From Solwaraspora sp. WMMA2056 (GTDB lineage: Bacteria > Actinomycetota > Actinomycetes > Mycobacteriales > Micromonosporaceae), in contig NZ_CP128360.1 of assembly GCF_030345095.1 (NCBI RefSeq), forward strand, positions 2,294,001-2,358,000: DNA of 64,000 nt, written 5' to 3'. Below the pieces are notes generated by a model. It was not told the DNA's origin, made no database searches, and was given only the letters and a program-made list of their open reading frames with translations. Of the stretch, positions 1 through 7,109 are shown piece by piece. Position numbers and translations under genes: made by a program. Every line of letters starts with the position of its first letter. Position 1 is the first letter of the stretch.

Positions 1-30
1 AAGCACCGTCCGTGGGAAGGTGGATGGTAG
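1..30 (+). CDS. C-terminal end of an upstream gene, possibly another Rhs tip (partial)
   Basis: Reading in frame from base 1 gives nine residues (KHRPWEGGW) and a TAG stop at 28-30. The gene at 34 starts three bases later, the same toxin-then-immunity spacing seen twice downstream, so this is probably the tail of an Rhs C-terminal tip encoded mostly outside the window. The fragment is too short to identify by itself. Confidence 0.3.
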   Translation, partial: KHRPWEGGW

Positions 31-33
31 ATA

Positions 34-483
34 ATGCAGTCTCCTAGCGTGCTCCCGCGCTTTCCGCTCCGTTATTCGGAAGTCGATGTTGGGTCGGATA
101 TGCTCCACGACGTGGAAGCCATCGAGACGACGGCGGAGTATGTTGACGACCATGACCCCGAGTATGTCTGCTTGGACATGGAGGGTAAACGAGTCCGGCT
201 CATTGTTTGGGCGCTTGAGCTGTTGGTCTGTCAAACTGTTCCCGACAATTTCGATCCAGCTGGGTTGCGGATAATGGAAGGGGTCGAGGGTTCCGAGCTG
301 CTTCTTGTTGAGTGCTTTGGCTCAACCTCGCTTCGAATGTTGCGGGGTGCGGGAAGCGCACTGCCGGCTAAGTGGGACCAGCTGGGCGATCTTCCTGATA
401 TTCCCGCATTAACTGAATCTAGAATCTCAGTGAAGGACTTCCATGAGACGTGGATGAAGGCGAGGCTTGGCAAGCGGTACTAA
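34..483 (+). CDS. Putative immunity protein of an Rhs toxin cassette
   Basis: This is a 149-residue acidic protein with no signal peptide or membrane segment, and I do not recognise its family. The immunity role is inferred from position: it starts three bases after the stop of the upstream fragment and ends three bases before an Rhs fragment, and each Rhs tip downstream is also followed by a small gene. Codon usage is much richer in A/T at third positions than in the rest of the window, as expected for a transferred cassette. A GGAAGG motif lies 13 nt upstream of the ATG, which is long for a ribosome binding site. It would be cytoplasmic, unlike the two membrane candidates that follow. Confidence 0.6.
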   Translation: MQSPSVLPRFPLRYSEVDVGSDMLHDVEAIETTAEYVDDHDPEYVCLDMEGKRVRLIVWALELLVCQTVPDNFDPAGLRIMEGVEGSELLLVECFGSTSLRMLRGAGSALPAKWDQLGDLPDIPALTESRISVKDFHETWMKARLGKRY

Positions 484-486
484 CGT

Positions 487-2076
487 TTGTTGGGTCGGCA
501 GACGTCGTACACCGATGTGGACGGTAACGTGTCGACGACGACGTACGACCTGTTGGGGCGGACGGCGACGAGTTCGGATGGTAAGGCGACCCGGACCTAC
601 ACCTACGACGGCGGCAGCGAGCGGCGTGGTCTGCTGACGTCGGTCGACGACACCCAGGCCGGGGTGTTTACCGGCGGGTACGACGTCGACGGCAACCTGG
701 TCACGGAGAGCTGGCCGTCGGGGATCACGGTCGCCCATGAGTACGACGAGACGGGGACGAGTGTCGGTATCACCTATGACCGGCCGGGTTGTGGTGCGTC
801 GGATTGCACTCTCTACAGTGGGTCGGTGGCGGAGTCGGTGCACGGCCAGTGGCGGCAGCACGCCTCCACCCTGGCCGAGCAGACCTACTCCTACGACGCG
901 TCGGGTCGGTTGACGACGGTCGAGGACACCATCGGCGGCCAGTGCACGACCCGCAGCTACGCCTTCTCGGCCAGCAGCAACCGCACGAGCCTGGTCGAGT
1001 ACGCCCCCGCTGGTGACGGTGCCTGCCAGACCGGCACCGCCGCCTCCACCGTCACCCGCTCCTACGACGCGGCCGACCGGATCACCACCGCTGGTACGGT
1101 CTATGACGCGCTCGGGCGTACGACGACGGTGCCGGCGGCGGACACCGCCACCCCGACGGCTGGTGACGCCACGCTCGGCTACCACGTCACCGACCTCGTC
1201 GACACGATCACCCAGGCAGGTCGGACGGTCGACTACGCCTTGGATGTCACCGGCGAACGCATTCGGTCGTTCACCGACGATGCTGACGGCACGCCGGTGA
1301 CGACGGTGCATCACTACGACGACGACGGCGACAACCCCGCCTGGACGCAGGAGAACGTCGACACCTACACCCGGATCGTGTCTGGCGTCTCCGGCATGGG
1401 CGGCATCTGGAACAGCGACAACGGGCAGGTGACGTGGCGCCTGGCCAACCTGCACGGCGACCTGGTCGCCACCATCCTGCCCGACGACGCGGGTCTGTCC
1501 GCCACCACCGACGCCAGTGAGTACGGCACCCCACGCAACCCGGACGCGATCGGTGGCGAACGGTACGGCTGGTTGGGCGCGAAGCAACGCGCCGCCGACC
1601 CCGCGACCGGGCTGATCTTGATGGGCGTACGTCTCTACAACACCACCACCGGACGCTTCCTCACCACCGACCCTGTGTACGGCGGCAGCTGCAACGCCTA
1701 CGAGTACACTTGCGCCGACCCGATCAACAAGGAAGACCTCGACGGCAAACGTTCATGCAAGAGGTTTCGGTGGCATTGTCGAGTATATAAAAAGGCCAAG
1801 TCCCGAGTGCGTAGCTACTATCAACGCGCCAAATTCGGCGTGAAGGTTTCCTGGAAATCGGGTGAGTGTCGGCGGTTCAGGTGCGCACATGGAAGCCCGC
1901 ATCACTACCGCCGCACTCGGGCTGGCGCTAAGCGTTACGAAAACTGGTATTGCAGTAGGGGGGCGCGGACGCGTTCGTATATAACAGTTGCTAGCTTTGT
2001 GGCCGGATTCTCTATTGCAGGGATTCCTTTTGCGGCGCATGTAACCTTTATGGAAGTTAGGTGTGCGCATCGATGA
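487..2076 (+). CDS. Displaced Rhs C-terminal cassette (YD repeats, core and toxin tip)
   Basis: This 529-residue protein has only the end of an Rhs protein. YD-type repeats such as TTTYDLLGRT and TYSYDASGRL fill residues 1-250. The conserved Rhs core follows, with RLYNTTTGRFLTTDPV near residues 381-396. After DLDGK at about residue 422 comes a roughly 110-residue tip that is basic, Cys-, Arg- and Tyr-rich, with a hydrophobic stretch near the end. Full Rhs proteins usually exceed 1500 residues, so the N-terminal export and shell regions are missing. The TTG start is the first possible start after the upstream stop and has no clear ribosome binding site. It is probably a silent or orphan cassette that can recombine with an intact rhs gene upstream of the window. 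I cannot name the tip activity. Confidence 0.75.
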   Translation: MLGRQTSYTDVDGNVSTTTYDLLGRTATSSDGKATRTYTYDGGSERRGLLTSVDDTQAGVFTGGYDVDGNLVTESWPSGITVAHEYDETGTSVGITYDRPGCGASDCTLYSGSVAESVHGQWRQHASTLAEQTYSYDASGRLTTVEDTIGGQCTTRSYAFSASSNRTSLVEYAPAGDGACQTGTAASTVTRSYDAADRITTAGTVYDALGRTTTVPAADTATPTAGDATLGYHVTDLVDTITQAGRTVDYALDVTGERIRSFTDDADGTPVTTVHHYDDDGDNPAWTQENVDTYTRIVSGVSGMGGIWNSDNGQVTWRLANLHGDLVATILPDDAGLSATTDASEYGTPRNPDAIGGERYGWLGAKQRAADPATGLILMGVRLYNTTTGRFLTTDPVYGGSCNAYEYTCADPINKEDLDGKRSCKRFRWHCRVYKKAKSRVRSYYQRAKFGVKVSWKSGECRRFRCAHGSPHHYRRTRAGAKRYENWYCSRGARTRSYITVASFVAGFSIAGIPFAAHVTFMEVRCAHR

Positions 2077-2082
2077 TCGAGG

Positions 2083-2268
2083 GTGACGGATTTGAGAGTT
2101 GAAAGAAAACTCAAGTGGGCCATCTTCCTGTTCGGTCTTGTTGTTTGGGTGATATGTATAGTGCTGGCCGAATTCGAGATTATTGCCTGGGAGACCGTGA
2201 TCTGGATTGGACTGGTTTGCAGCGTGCCGCTCTGGCTTGTCACACTCATCGGCACAGAGCGGAACTGA
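2083..2268 (+). CDS. Small two-helix membrane protein, putative immunity protein
   Basis: This 61-residue protein has two predicted transmembrane helices, around residues 12-29 and 39-57, with charged ends. It starts at GTG six bases after the stop of the Rhs tip, and a GAGG lies just before the start. It is AT-rich like the preceding tip. Position and size suggest it protects against that tip. A membrane-embedded immunity protein would fit a toxin that acts at the membrane, but that is inference. Confidence 0.6.
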   Translation: MTDLRVERKLKWAIFLFGLVVWVICIVLAEFEIIAWETVIWIGLVCSVPLWLVTLIGTERN

Positions 2269-2277
2269 ACATCTGGG

Positions 2278-3288
2278 TTGGATGACCATCGACGGCACGG
2301 TCTGTTAGGCGGTCGCACGGTCGACTACGCCTTGGATGTCACCGGGGAGCGGGTGCGGTCGTTCACCGACACCGCTGACGGCACGCCGGTGACGACGGTG
2401 CATTACTACGACGACGACGGGGACAACCCGGCCTGGACCCAGGAGAACGTCGACACCTGGACGCGGATCGTGGCCGGTGTGTCGGGGATGGGTGGTATCT
2501 GGAACAGCGACAACGGGCAGGTGACGTGGCGGTTGGCCAACCTGCACGGCGACATGGTCGCCACCATCCTCCCCGACGATGCCGGTCTGTCGGCCACCAC
2601 GGATGCCAGCGAGTACGGCACCCCCCGTAACCCCGACGCCATCGGCAGCGAACGCTACGGCTGGCTGGGCGCGAAACAACGCGCCACCGACCCCGCCACC
2701 GGCCTGATCCTGATGGGCGTCCGCCTCTACAACACGACCGCCGGACGCTTCCTCACCGTCGACCCTGTGTATGGCGGCAGTTGCAATGCCTACGAGTACG
2801 TGTGTGGCGACCCGGTGAATTCATTCGATTTGGACGGACGTAATTGTCGAACCTGGAAATGGGTAATAACCTCGTCCTGTCGTCCGTCCGGCAGTCACCG
2901 CGAGACGATCCATGCTCATGTTTCTCTAGCTGCCTGGGTCGTTCCCGGTGGTGCTGCATATAAGGGCGCCCGGTTCGCCTATAAGTTCGGAAAGGCTTCC
3001 TGGAAGGCAAAGAAGAGATTCACGAAGGCGAAGTGGAAAAACTGCAGGTCGGGATGGCAGAATTGTGCAAGGAAAGCATCTTCGGGAATTGGAAAGGCTG
3101 CCTTCCAGGCGTATTTTGGCGGCGACTGGGATAATGCAAAAACTGCCGGTCGTTTCTGGAGGGATTCCACGCATGACAATCGCGCGAAAGCGCAGAATGT
3201 AATATGTGGGTCGCTTTACAACTTGACTCGAGGGATGTCGCGAACCTCGTGCCCGATGAGGAAATATAGGAGGAATTGGCGATGGTGA
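2278..3288 (+). CDS. Second displaced Rhs C-terminal cassette with a different tip
   Basis: This 336-residue protein starts at TTG and after about 11 residues enters the same Rhs core as the preceding fragment. The DNA from about 2312 to 2820 closely matches 1219-1730, beginning in a GGACGGTCGACTACGCC-like block. The core again has RLYNTTAGRFLTVDPV. After DLDGR (about residue 187) the proteins diverge completely. The new tip of about 150 residues is rich in Lys, Trp, Arg and Cys with no motif I recognise. It lacks all N-terminal repeats and the export region, so it looks like an orphan cassette rather than a functional full-length toxin. Confidence 0.75.
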   Translation: MDDHRRHGLLGGRTVDYALDVTGERVRSFTDTADGTPVTTVHYYDDDGDNPAWTQENVDTWTRIVAGVSGMGGIWNSDNGQVTWRLANLHGDMVATILPDDAGLSATTDASEYGTPRNPDAIGSERYGWLGAKQRATDPATGLILMGVRLYNTTAGRFLTVDPVYGGSCNAYEYVCGDPVNSFDLDGRNCRTWKWVITSSCRPSGSHRETIHAHVSLAAWVVPGGAAYKGARFAYKFGKASWKAKKRFTKAKWKNCRSGWQNCARKASSGIGKAAFQAYFGGDWDNAKTAGRFWRDSTHDNRAKAQNVICGSLYNLTRGMSRTSCPMRKYRRNWRW

Positions 3289-3488
3289 AACGCGAGAACT
3301 CGAAGAGTGGGGTGATCACAACTGGTGTGATGCTCCTGCTGGGGGCTTGCCTGCTTCCAGAAATCATCATTGAAGGCTCGTGGCGCGCATGGGGTGCAGT
3401 GCCGACAATGATACTGGTTCTATATCTATTTCTTCACGAGGTTTCCGTCCTGGTGCGAAAACGGAGGCGACCGCCATCGGCTGAATGA
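3282..3488 (+). CDS. Small membrane protein, putative immunity protein
   Basis: This 68-residue protein starts at ATG 3282 inside the end of the Rhs fragment, so the two are translationally coupled. An AGGAGG ribosome binding site at 3268-3273 sits eight bases upstream and decides this start over the in-frame TTG at 3276. Two hydrophobic segments (VITTGVMLLLGACLLPEIII and WGAVPTMILVLYLFLHEV) are followed by a basic tail, KRRRPPSAE. Like the 61-residue gene upstream it has the position of an immunity gene, but the sequences are unrelated, matching the difference between the two tips. Confidence 0.6.
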   Translation: MVKRENSKSGVITTGVMLLLGACLLPEIIIEGSWRAWGAVPTMILVLYLFLHEVSVLVRKRRRPPSAE

Positions 3489-4023
3489 GATCGGCCATGG
3501 TGCCAGGGCCTTGTGTAGTTGAATGAGGTGTCTCTGACCTGGGCATGCGCGATCTCGTTGCCTGATTGAAAGGTGACGTGGGACTGGTGCGGCCCAAAGG
3601 TGATCATAGAGTTGCTAAGACCGCATGATACTGACAAGGACCACGCTCGCGCGTGTCATCGATCGCTGATCGACGTGATCCGTCGGCACGTCCCAGCCCG
3701 GGCTCTTGTGGAGGAGATTCAGTATCGCCGCCAATGGCAGTCGCCAAGGTAGTGGGGATCACTCGGTCGAGGGCGGTGCGCAGCCAGTTCCGGCTGGGTG
3801 CTCCGAGTGCGGCGAGCACGAACGGCGCCTTGACGATGTTGCGGCGGGCTACGCCCAGACTTTCCGGGGTTGGACATGAGTTCGCATCCTCTCCATGGCT
3901 ACTTCGGACGGTGCAGTTCATTCCCCTACATGGATATGGCCGTGTGAGGTCCAACGTTCGACGTCCTTGTTGCGGATCGGGCGCATGGCTGGTGTGAACG
4001 GCTGCGTCGATAGGCTGGCCGGT
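3489..4023 (+). other. Region without a supportable gene
   Basis: About 535 bases between the Rhs cassettes and the NUDIX gene carry only short frames interrupted by stops on both strands. GC content is intermediate. It may be a decayed insertion sequence at the edge of the Rhs patch, but I found no terminal repeats or transposase motifs. Confidence 0.35.
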
Positions 4024-4644
4024 ATGGGCGATGCGACGGGTGGAGCCGATGGGCTGCTGTGGGGTCGGACCGACGACGGCACCAGCCCCGAGCAGTCCGA
4101 TGCCCATCGCTGGCAGGTGTTCGGGGCGCGGACCGTGTATGAGCGGCGGCCGTGGGTCAGCCTTGACCTGGTCGACGTCCAGCCGCCCGGCGGCGAGCGG
4201 TTCGAGCATCACGTCGTACGGCTGTTTCGGGCTGCGATCGGCGTCGTTGTCGACGATCGGGACCAGGTGCTGATGCTGTGGCGGCACCGATTCGTGTCGG
4301 ACCAGTGGGGCTGGGAGCTTCCCGGTGGCATCGTCGACGACGGCGAGAGCCCGGCGGTAGCCGTGGCCCGCGAGGTCGAGGAGGAAACCGGCTGGCGGCC
4401 GACGACCATGCGGCACCTGATCTCGTATCAGCCGATGGTCGGCATGATCGATTCGCCGCACGACGTCTACTACGCCGAGGGGGCGACGTTCATCAACCGG
4501 CCAGCGGCATCTGACGAAGCCGGCGAGGTCGCGTGGGTGCCACTCGCCAGTATCCGAGGGCTGCTGGACCGGAACGAGATCCTCGGCTCCGGCTCGATCG
4601 TCGGACTGCTACACGTGCTGGCGTTCGGCGTACCAAAGGGCTAG
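4024..4644 (+). CDS. NUDIX hydrolase
   Basis: This is predicted to hydrolyse a nucleoside diphosphate linked to another group; the substrate cannot be read from sequence. The NUDIX box is complete: GIVDDGE, then seven residues, then REVEEETGW. It supplies the metal-binding glutamates. The 206-residue length is normal for ADP-sugar-pyrophosphatase-like members. ATG 4024 was chosen because the homologous part begins soon after; an in-frame ATG at 3985 is possible and neither has a clear ribosome binding site. Its TAG stop overlaps the stop of the convergent HTH-TPR gene in a shared CTAG, so the two genes are tightly packed. Confidence 0.88.
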   Translation: MGDATGGADGLLWGRTDDGTSPEQSDAHRWQVFGARTVYERRPWVSLDLVDVQPPGGERFEHHVVRLFRAAIGVVVDDRDQVLMLWRHRFVSDQWGWELPGGIVDDGESPAVAVAREVEEETGWRPTTMRHLISYQPMVGMIDSPHDVYYAEGATFINRPAASDEAGEVAWVPLASIRGLLDRNEILGSGSIVGLLHVLAFGVPKG

Positions 4645-5780
4645 ACAACTGCGGTGATTCGGGTCATCAGTTGGTTGAGGCGTCGCTGGTTCCTCAGCGA
4701 TCCGGTCCGGCTGGCCAGCGCCCGCGCACGTCGTGCTTCCTGCTCGGCTTCGCGCAGGTCGCCGCTGGCCAGGTGGGCATGAGCGAGACCGATCCGGAGA
4801 CCGGCCTCGGCGCGAGTGAAGGTGCCGTCCATCGCGGCGAGGGCGGCATGCAGGTCTTCGACCGCTGCGCCTTCACCCAGTAGGGCATGGGCGTTACCGC
4901 GCCAGCGGGTCAGGTGGGCCTCGTTGAGGAAGATTCCGGCGACCTCCTCGTCTCGCATTTCCGCACCGCTCGGCAGTGTCGCGGCGGCCCGGTCGAGTGC
5001 GGCGTGGGTTGCCGGTGCGTCCGACAGCATCGCGGCGAACTCGGCGTGGGCGGCATGCAGCCAAGCCAGCAGCCGGGCGGGGGCCTTCCGCTCGGCCACG
5101 GCCAACGCCTCCAGGATCAGCGCGCGGGCAAGCTCCGGCTTTCCGGCATCGACCAGGACGTACGCCTGTTCGCCCATGGCGTGCGCGACCAGTGCTGGGC
5201 TCGCGGCTTCGACCGCTGCTCGTCGCGCCAACTCGTAGCAGCGCCAGGCGCGGTCGACCGCGCCGACGTCGAGCGCCTGCCAGCCGGCCAGCGTCGCGGC
5301 ACCGGCGAGCGCCCGCGCGACGGGCCGTCGCGCAGCCGGCAGTACGGAGTACGCCAGGGCATTCTCCAGCGTCTCGACGTGGGTGCGCATCTGATCGCCG
5401 AGCGTGGGAGCGCCCATCTGGCGATCGATGGAGCGAAAGAGCTCGGTCTGCTGCGTCAGCACGCCGACCAACCCGACGTCGACCGACTTGGACGCCTCGA
5501 TGCGCTTGGCCAACTCGGAGTACGCGTTGTCCAGCGTCTCGCCTGGCGTTGCGGTCGGTCCGAACAGCTCGGCGTCGGTCAGCCCGAAAATCGCTCGCAG
5601 GACCGCGCGATACTCGTCGCTGACCGACCGTCGACCGTTCTCCCACTCGGAAACGTAGACCTTGAGGCTTGCCCGCGTGGCCGTAGCTGCGCCAGCGGCG
5701 GCGCGCCGCCGAGCGATTTCATGAACGAGCCGTGCCTGCGACCATCCGCGCGACTCGCGTGCTGCCTTGAGCGCGTTCAT
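4641..5780 (-). CDS. XRE-family regulator with TPR-like C-terminal domain
   Basis: This 379-residue cytoplasmic DNA-binding protein has an XRE helix-turn-helix at residues 1-70 (SRGWSQARLVHEIARR, then VSEWENGRR). The long remainder is helical and Ala/Leu-rich with repeated pairs such as ALAGAATLAGWQALDVG and RLLAWLHAAHAEFAAM, the pattern of TPR-type ligand or partner sensing. It converges on the NUDIX gene with overlapping stops. A GGTTAAC inverted repeat at 5835-5856 lies in its promoter region and could be its own operator. Related actinobacterial regulators occur next to NUDIX genes; the effector is unknown. Confidence 0.85.
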   Translation of the reverse strand: MNALKAARESRGWSQARLVHEIARRRAAAGAATATRASLKVYVSEWENGRRSVSDEYRAVLRAIFGLTDAELFGPTATPGETLDNAYSELAKRIEASKSVDVGLVGVLTQQTELFRSIDRQMGAPTLGDQMRTHVETLENALAYSVLPAARRPVARALAGAATLAGWQALDVGAVDRAWRCYELARRAAVEAASPALVAHAMGEQAYVLVDAGKPELARALILEALAVAERKAPARLLAWLHAAHAEFAAMLSDAPATHAALDRAAATLPSGAEMRDEEVAGIFLNEAHLTRWRGNAHALLGEGAAVEDLHAALAAMDGTFTRAEAGLRIGLAHAHLASGDLREAEQEARRARALASRTGSLRNQRRLNQLMTRITAVV

Positions 5781-5834
5781 CCCGCCTCCGTCCGGTCACG
5801 CTCATGATGCCTCACCTGGACCGGGAACGACAGG

Positions 5835-5856
5835 GGTTAACAGGGAGGAGTTAACC
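5835..5856. promoter_or_regulatory. Inverted repeat, candidate operator of the XRE gene
   Basis: GGTTAAC at 5835-5841 and GTTAACC at 5850-5856 form perfect 7-base arms with an 8-base spacer, about 55 bases upstream of the XRE start. The spacing suits a dimeric HTH protein. Confidence 0.4.
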
Positions 5857-5936
5857 ATTGTGGTCTGTCCTCTTGCGGTGCTGAGCCGGTTTAGTCGATG
5901 ACGACAGACAGCGTTGGTCGGCCACAAGATCGAAAG

Positions 5937-6125
5937 CTAATCGTCGAGTTGGGAAGGGCGATGCTGCATGATCCACTCGGCAACCGCCTCGCGGGACCAG
6001 ATACGCCCGGTGGTCAGGGAATCCAGGGGTGCAGGGAAGGTGGGCCGTTTGACGATCTCGGATGCACGCTGACGCGAGATCCCGCCGAGCATTTGTTGTA
6101 TCTCCGCCATGGCAGCCAACCGCAT
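5937..6125 (-). CDS. AlpA/excisionase-like helix-turn-helix protein
   Basis: This 62-residue protein matches the winged-helix AlpA/excisionase type: MAEIQQMLGGISRQRASEIV is the helix-turn-helix, followed by FPAPLDSLTTGRIWSREAV and WIMQHR. Such proteins regulate mobile elements, or promoters when they stand alone. No integrase or attachment site is visible nearby. The region upstream of its start holds TTGACGGG/CCCGTCAA repeats that may be its target. There is only a weak ribosome binding site. Confidence 0.75.
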   Translation of the reverse strand: MRLAAMAEIQQMLGGISRQRASEIVKRPTFPAPLDSLTTGRIWSREAVAEWIMQHRPSQLDD

Positions 6126-6142
6126 GCGGAGAAGTTAAGGAC

Positions 6143-6165
6143 TTGACGGGCGTCAACCCCGTCAA
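6143..6165. promoter_or_regulatory. TTGACGGG inverted repeat, candidate operator
   Basis: TTGACGGG at 6143-6150 and CCCGTCAA at 6158-6165 are perfect inverted arms 7 bases apart. A further GTCAA half-site lies in the spacer and TTGAC follows at 6167-6171. It lies directly upstream of the AlpA-like gene, and the repeated TTGAC/GTCAA blocks look like a multi-site operator. Confidence 0.45.
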
Positions 6166-6257
6166 CTTGACAGCCCTTACATCTGCGTCGACGAATGTCT
6201 AATCATACGCTGAATCCACGAGCGAGCATCACCAACTGATGGGAGGCGAGCCCCACC

Positions 6258-6485
6258 ATGACCCAGATGGACGACGACCGGTGGCGGGAGTGCGGGTCGG
6301 ACTGGCGAGACCCGGGCAGTGGCCCCGGAGGACTGCCAGACGACGCACCTGTACCCGCGCCCGTGCCCGTGCCCGACGACCGGTCCGCTGACGACGACCC
6401 GAGCAGCCGCTTCGGCACCCGTACCGCTGCTTGGAGCGCGACCGGACCGACCAGCCCGCGCCCCGACCTGGGCGACTGCGCCTGA
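6258..6485 (+). CDS. Small acidic Pro/Asp-rich hypothetical protein
   Basis: This 75-residue protein is of unknown function. It is rich in Asp, Pro and Arg with a VPAPVPVPDD stretch and no hydrophobic segment, so it is probably disordered. Support comes from a GGGAGG motif about a dozen bases upstream of the ATG and G/C-rich third positions. It lies upstream of the DivIVA gene in the same direction and may be co-expressed with it. Confidence 0.5.
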   Translation: MTQMDDDRWRECGSDWRDPGSGPGGLPDDAPVPAPVPVPDDRSADDDPSSRFGTRTAAWSATGPTSPRPDLGDCA

Positions 6486-6656
6486 CCCGGCACTGACACA
6501 GCGCACGTAATCGCAACCCATGATCTGCCCCGGTCGCCGTACCGCCAAGGAGGGCTGCGGTGATCGGGGCGGGGGTGGCCCTGCCCGAGTCGGCAAGGGG
6601 CCGGGCCACCCCCATCCAGTAGGCACATCAGCACACGCAGCAGGGGAGGAGCATCG

Positions 6657-7109
6657 ATGATGCGCAGGATGTGGCAACGAATCCGGGTCCGCTGGGGACG
6701 CCGACGGATGGCGTCGACCCCGCCCAGCCAGTGGCCGGCCGGCAGCAGCCCCGGCGTGCACCGGGTGCCCGGCACCAACATGCGCTCGGCGGCGTACCGG
6801 CCGATCCGGCCCTGGCAGGTGCGCAACCAGCGGTTCCGCCCGGCCGGCGTCGCGACCCGCGGCCTCGACCCGGCCGACGTCAGCGCGTTCCTCGACCGCG
6901 TCGCCCACGACCTCGGGATCCTGTACGCCGAGCTGGACCGCACCTGGGAGCAGAACAACCGGATCAAGGAGGCACTGCGCCGCTGGCAGACCACCCAGGC
7001 CATGATCAGCCAGGCCGCCGCCAACCACACCGCCGCCCAGCAGGCCGCAGCCCAGCAGGCCACGATCGGTCAGGCCGCCGTCCACTACAGGGCGGGTGCC
7101 GCCCGGTGA
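6657..7109 (+). CDS. DivIVA-domain protein
   Basis: This 150-residue protein has a short DivIVA-type domain at about residues 40-105, with the pattern NQRFRPAGVATRGLDPADV, then FLDRVAHDL, then a coiled coil. Related domains bind curved membrane at poles and septa, but this small variant lacks the long coiled coil of full-length DivIVA (Wag31). The basic N-terminus (RRMWQRIRVRWGRRR) may contact membrane. A strong GGGGAGGA motif at 6643-6650 supports ATG 6657. Its stop overlaps the GTG of the next gene, so the two are translationally coupled and likely act together. The tail is Ala/Gln-rich. Confidence 0.8.
   Translation: MMRRMWQRIRVRWGRRRMASTPPSQWPAGSSPGVHRVPGTNMRSAAYRPIRPWQVRNQRFRPAGVATRGLDPADVSAFLDRVAHDLGILYAELDRTWEQNNRIKEALRRWQTTQAMISQAAANHTAAQQAAAQQATIGQAAVHYRAGAAR

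Noticed and set aside
3604-4461. Minus-strand frame opposite the NUDIX gene as a transposase remnant
   Set aside because: No transposase motif or terminal repeat; most of it is antisense to the NUDIX box.
5937-6180. AlpA-like gene as part of an integrated element
   Set aside because: No integrase, tRNA target or direct repeats were found on either side.
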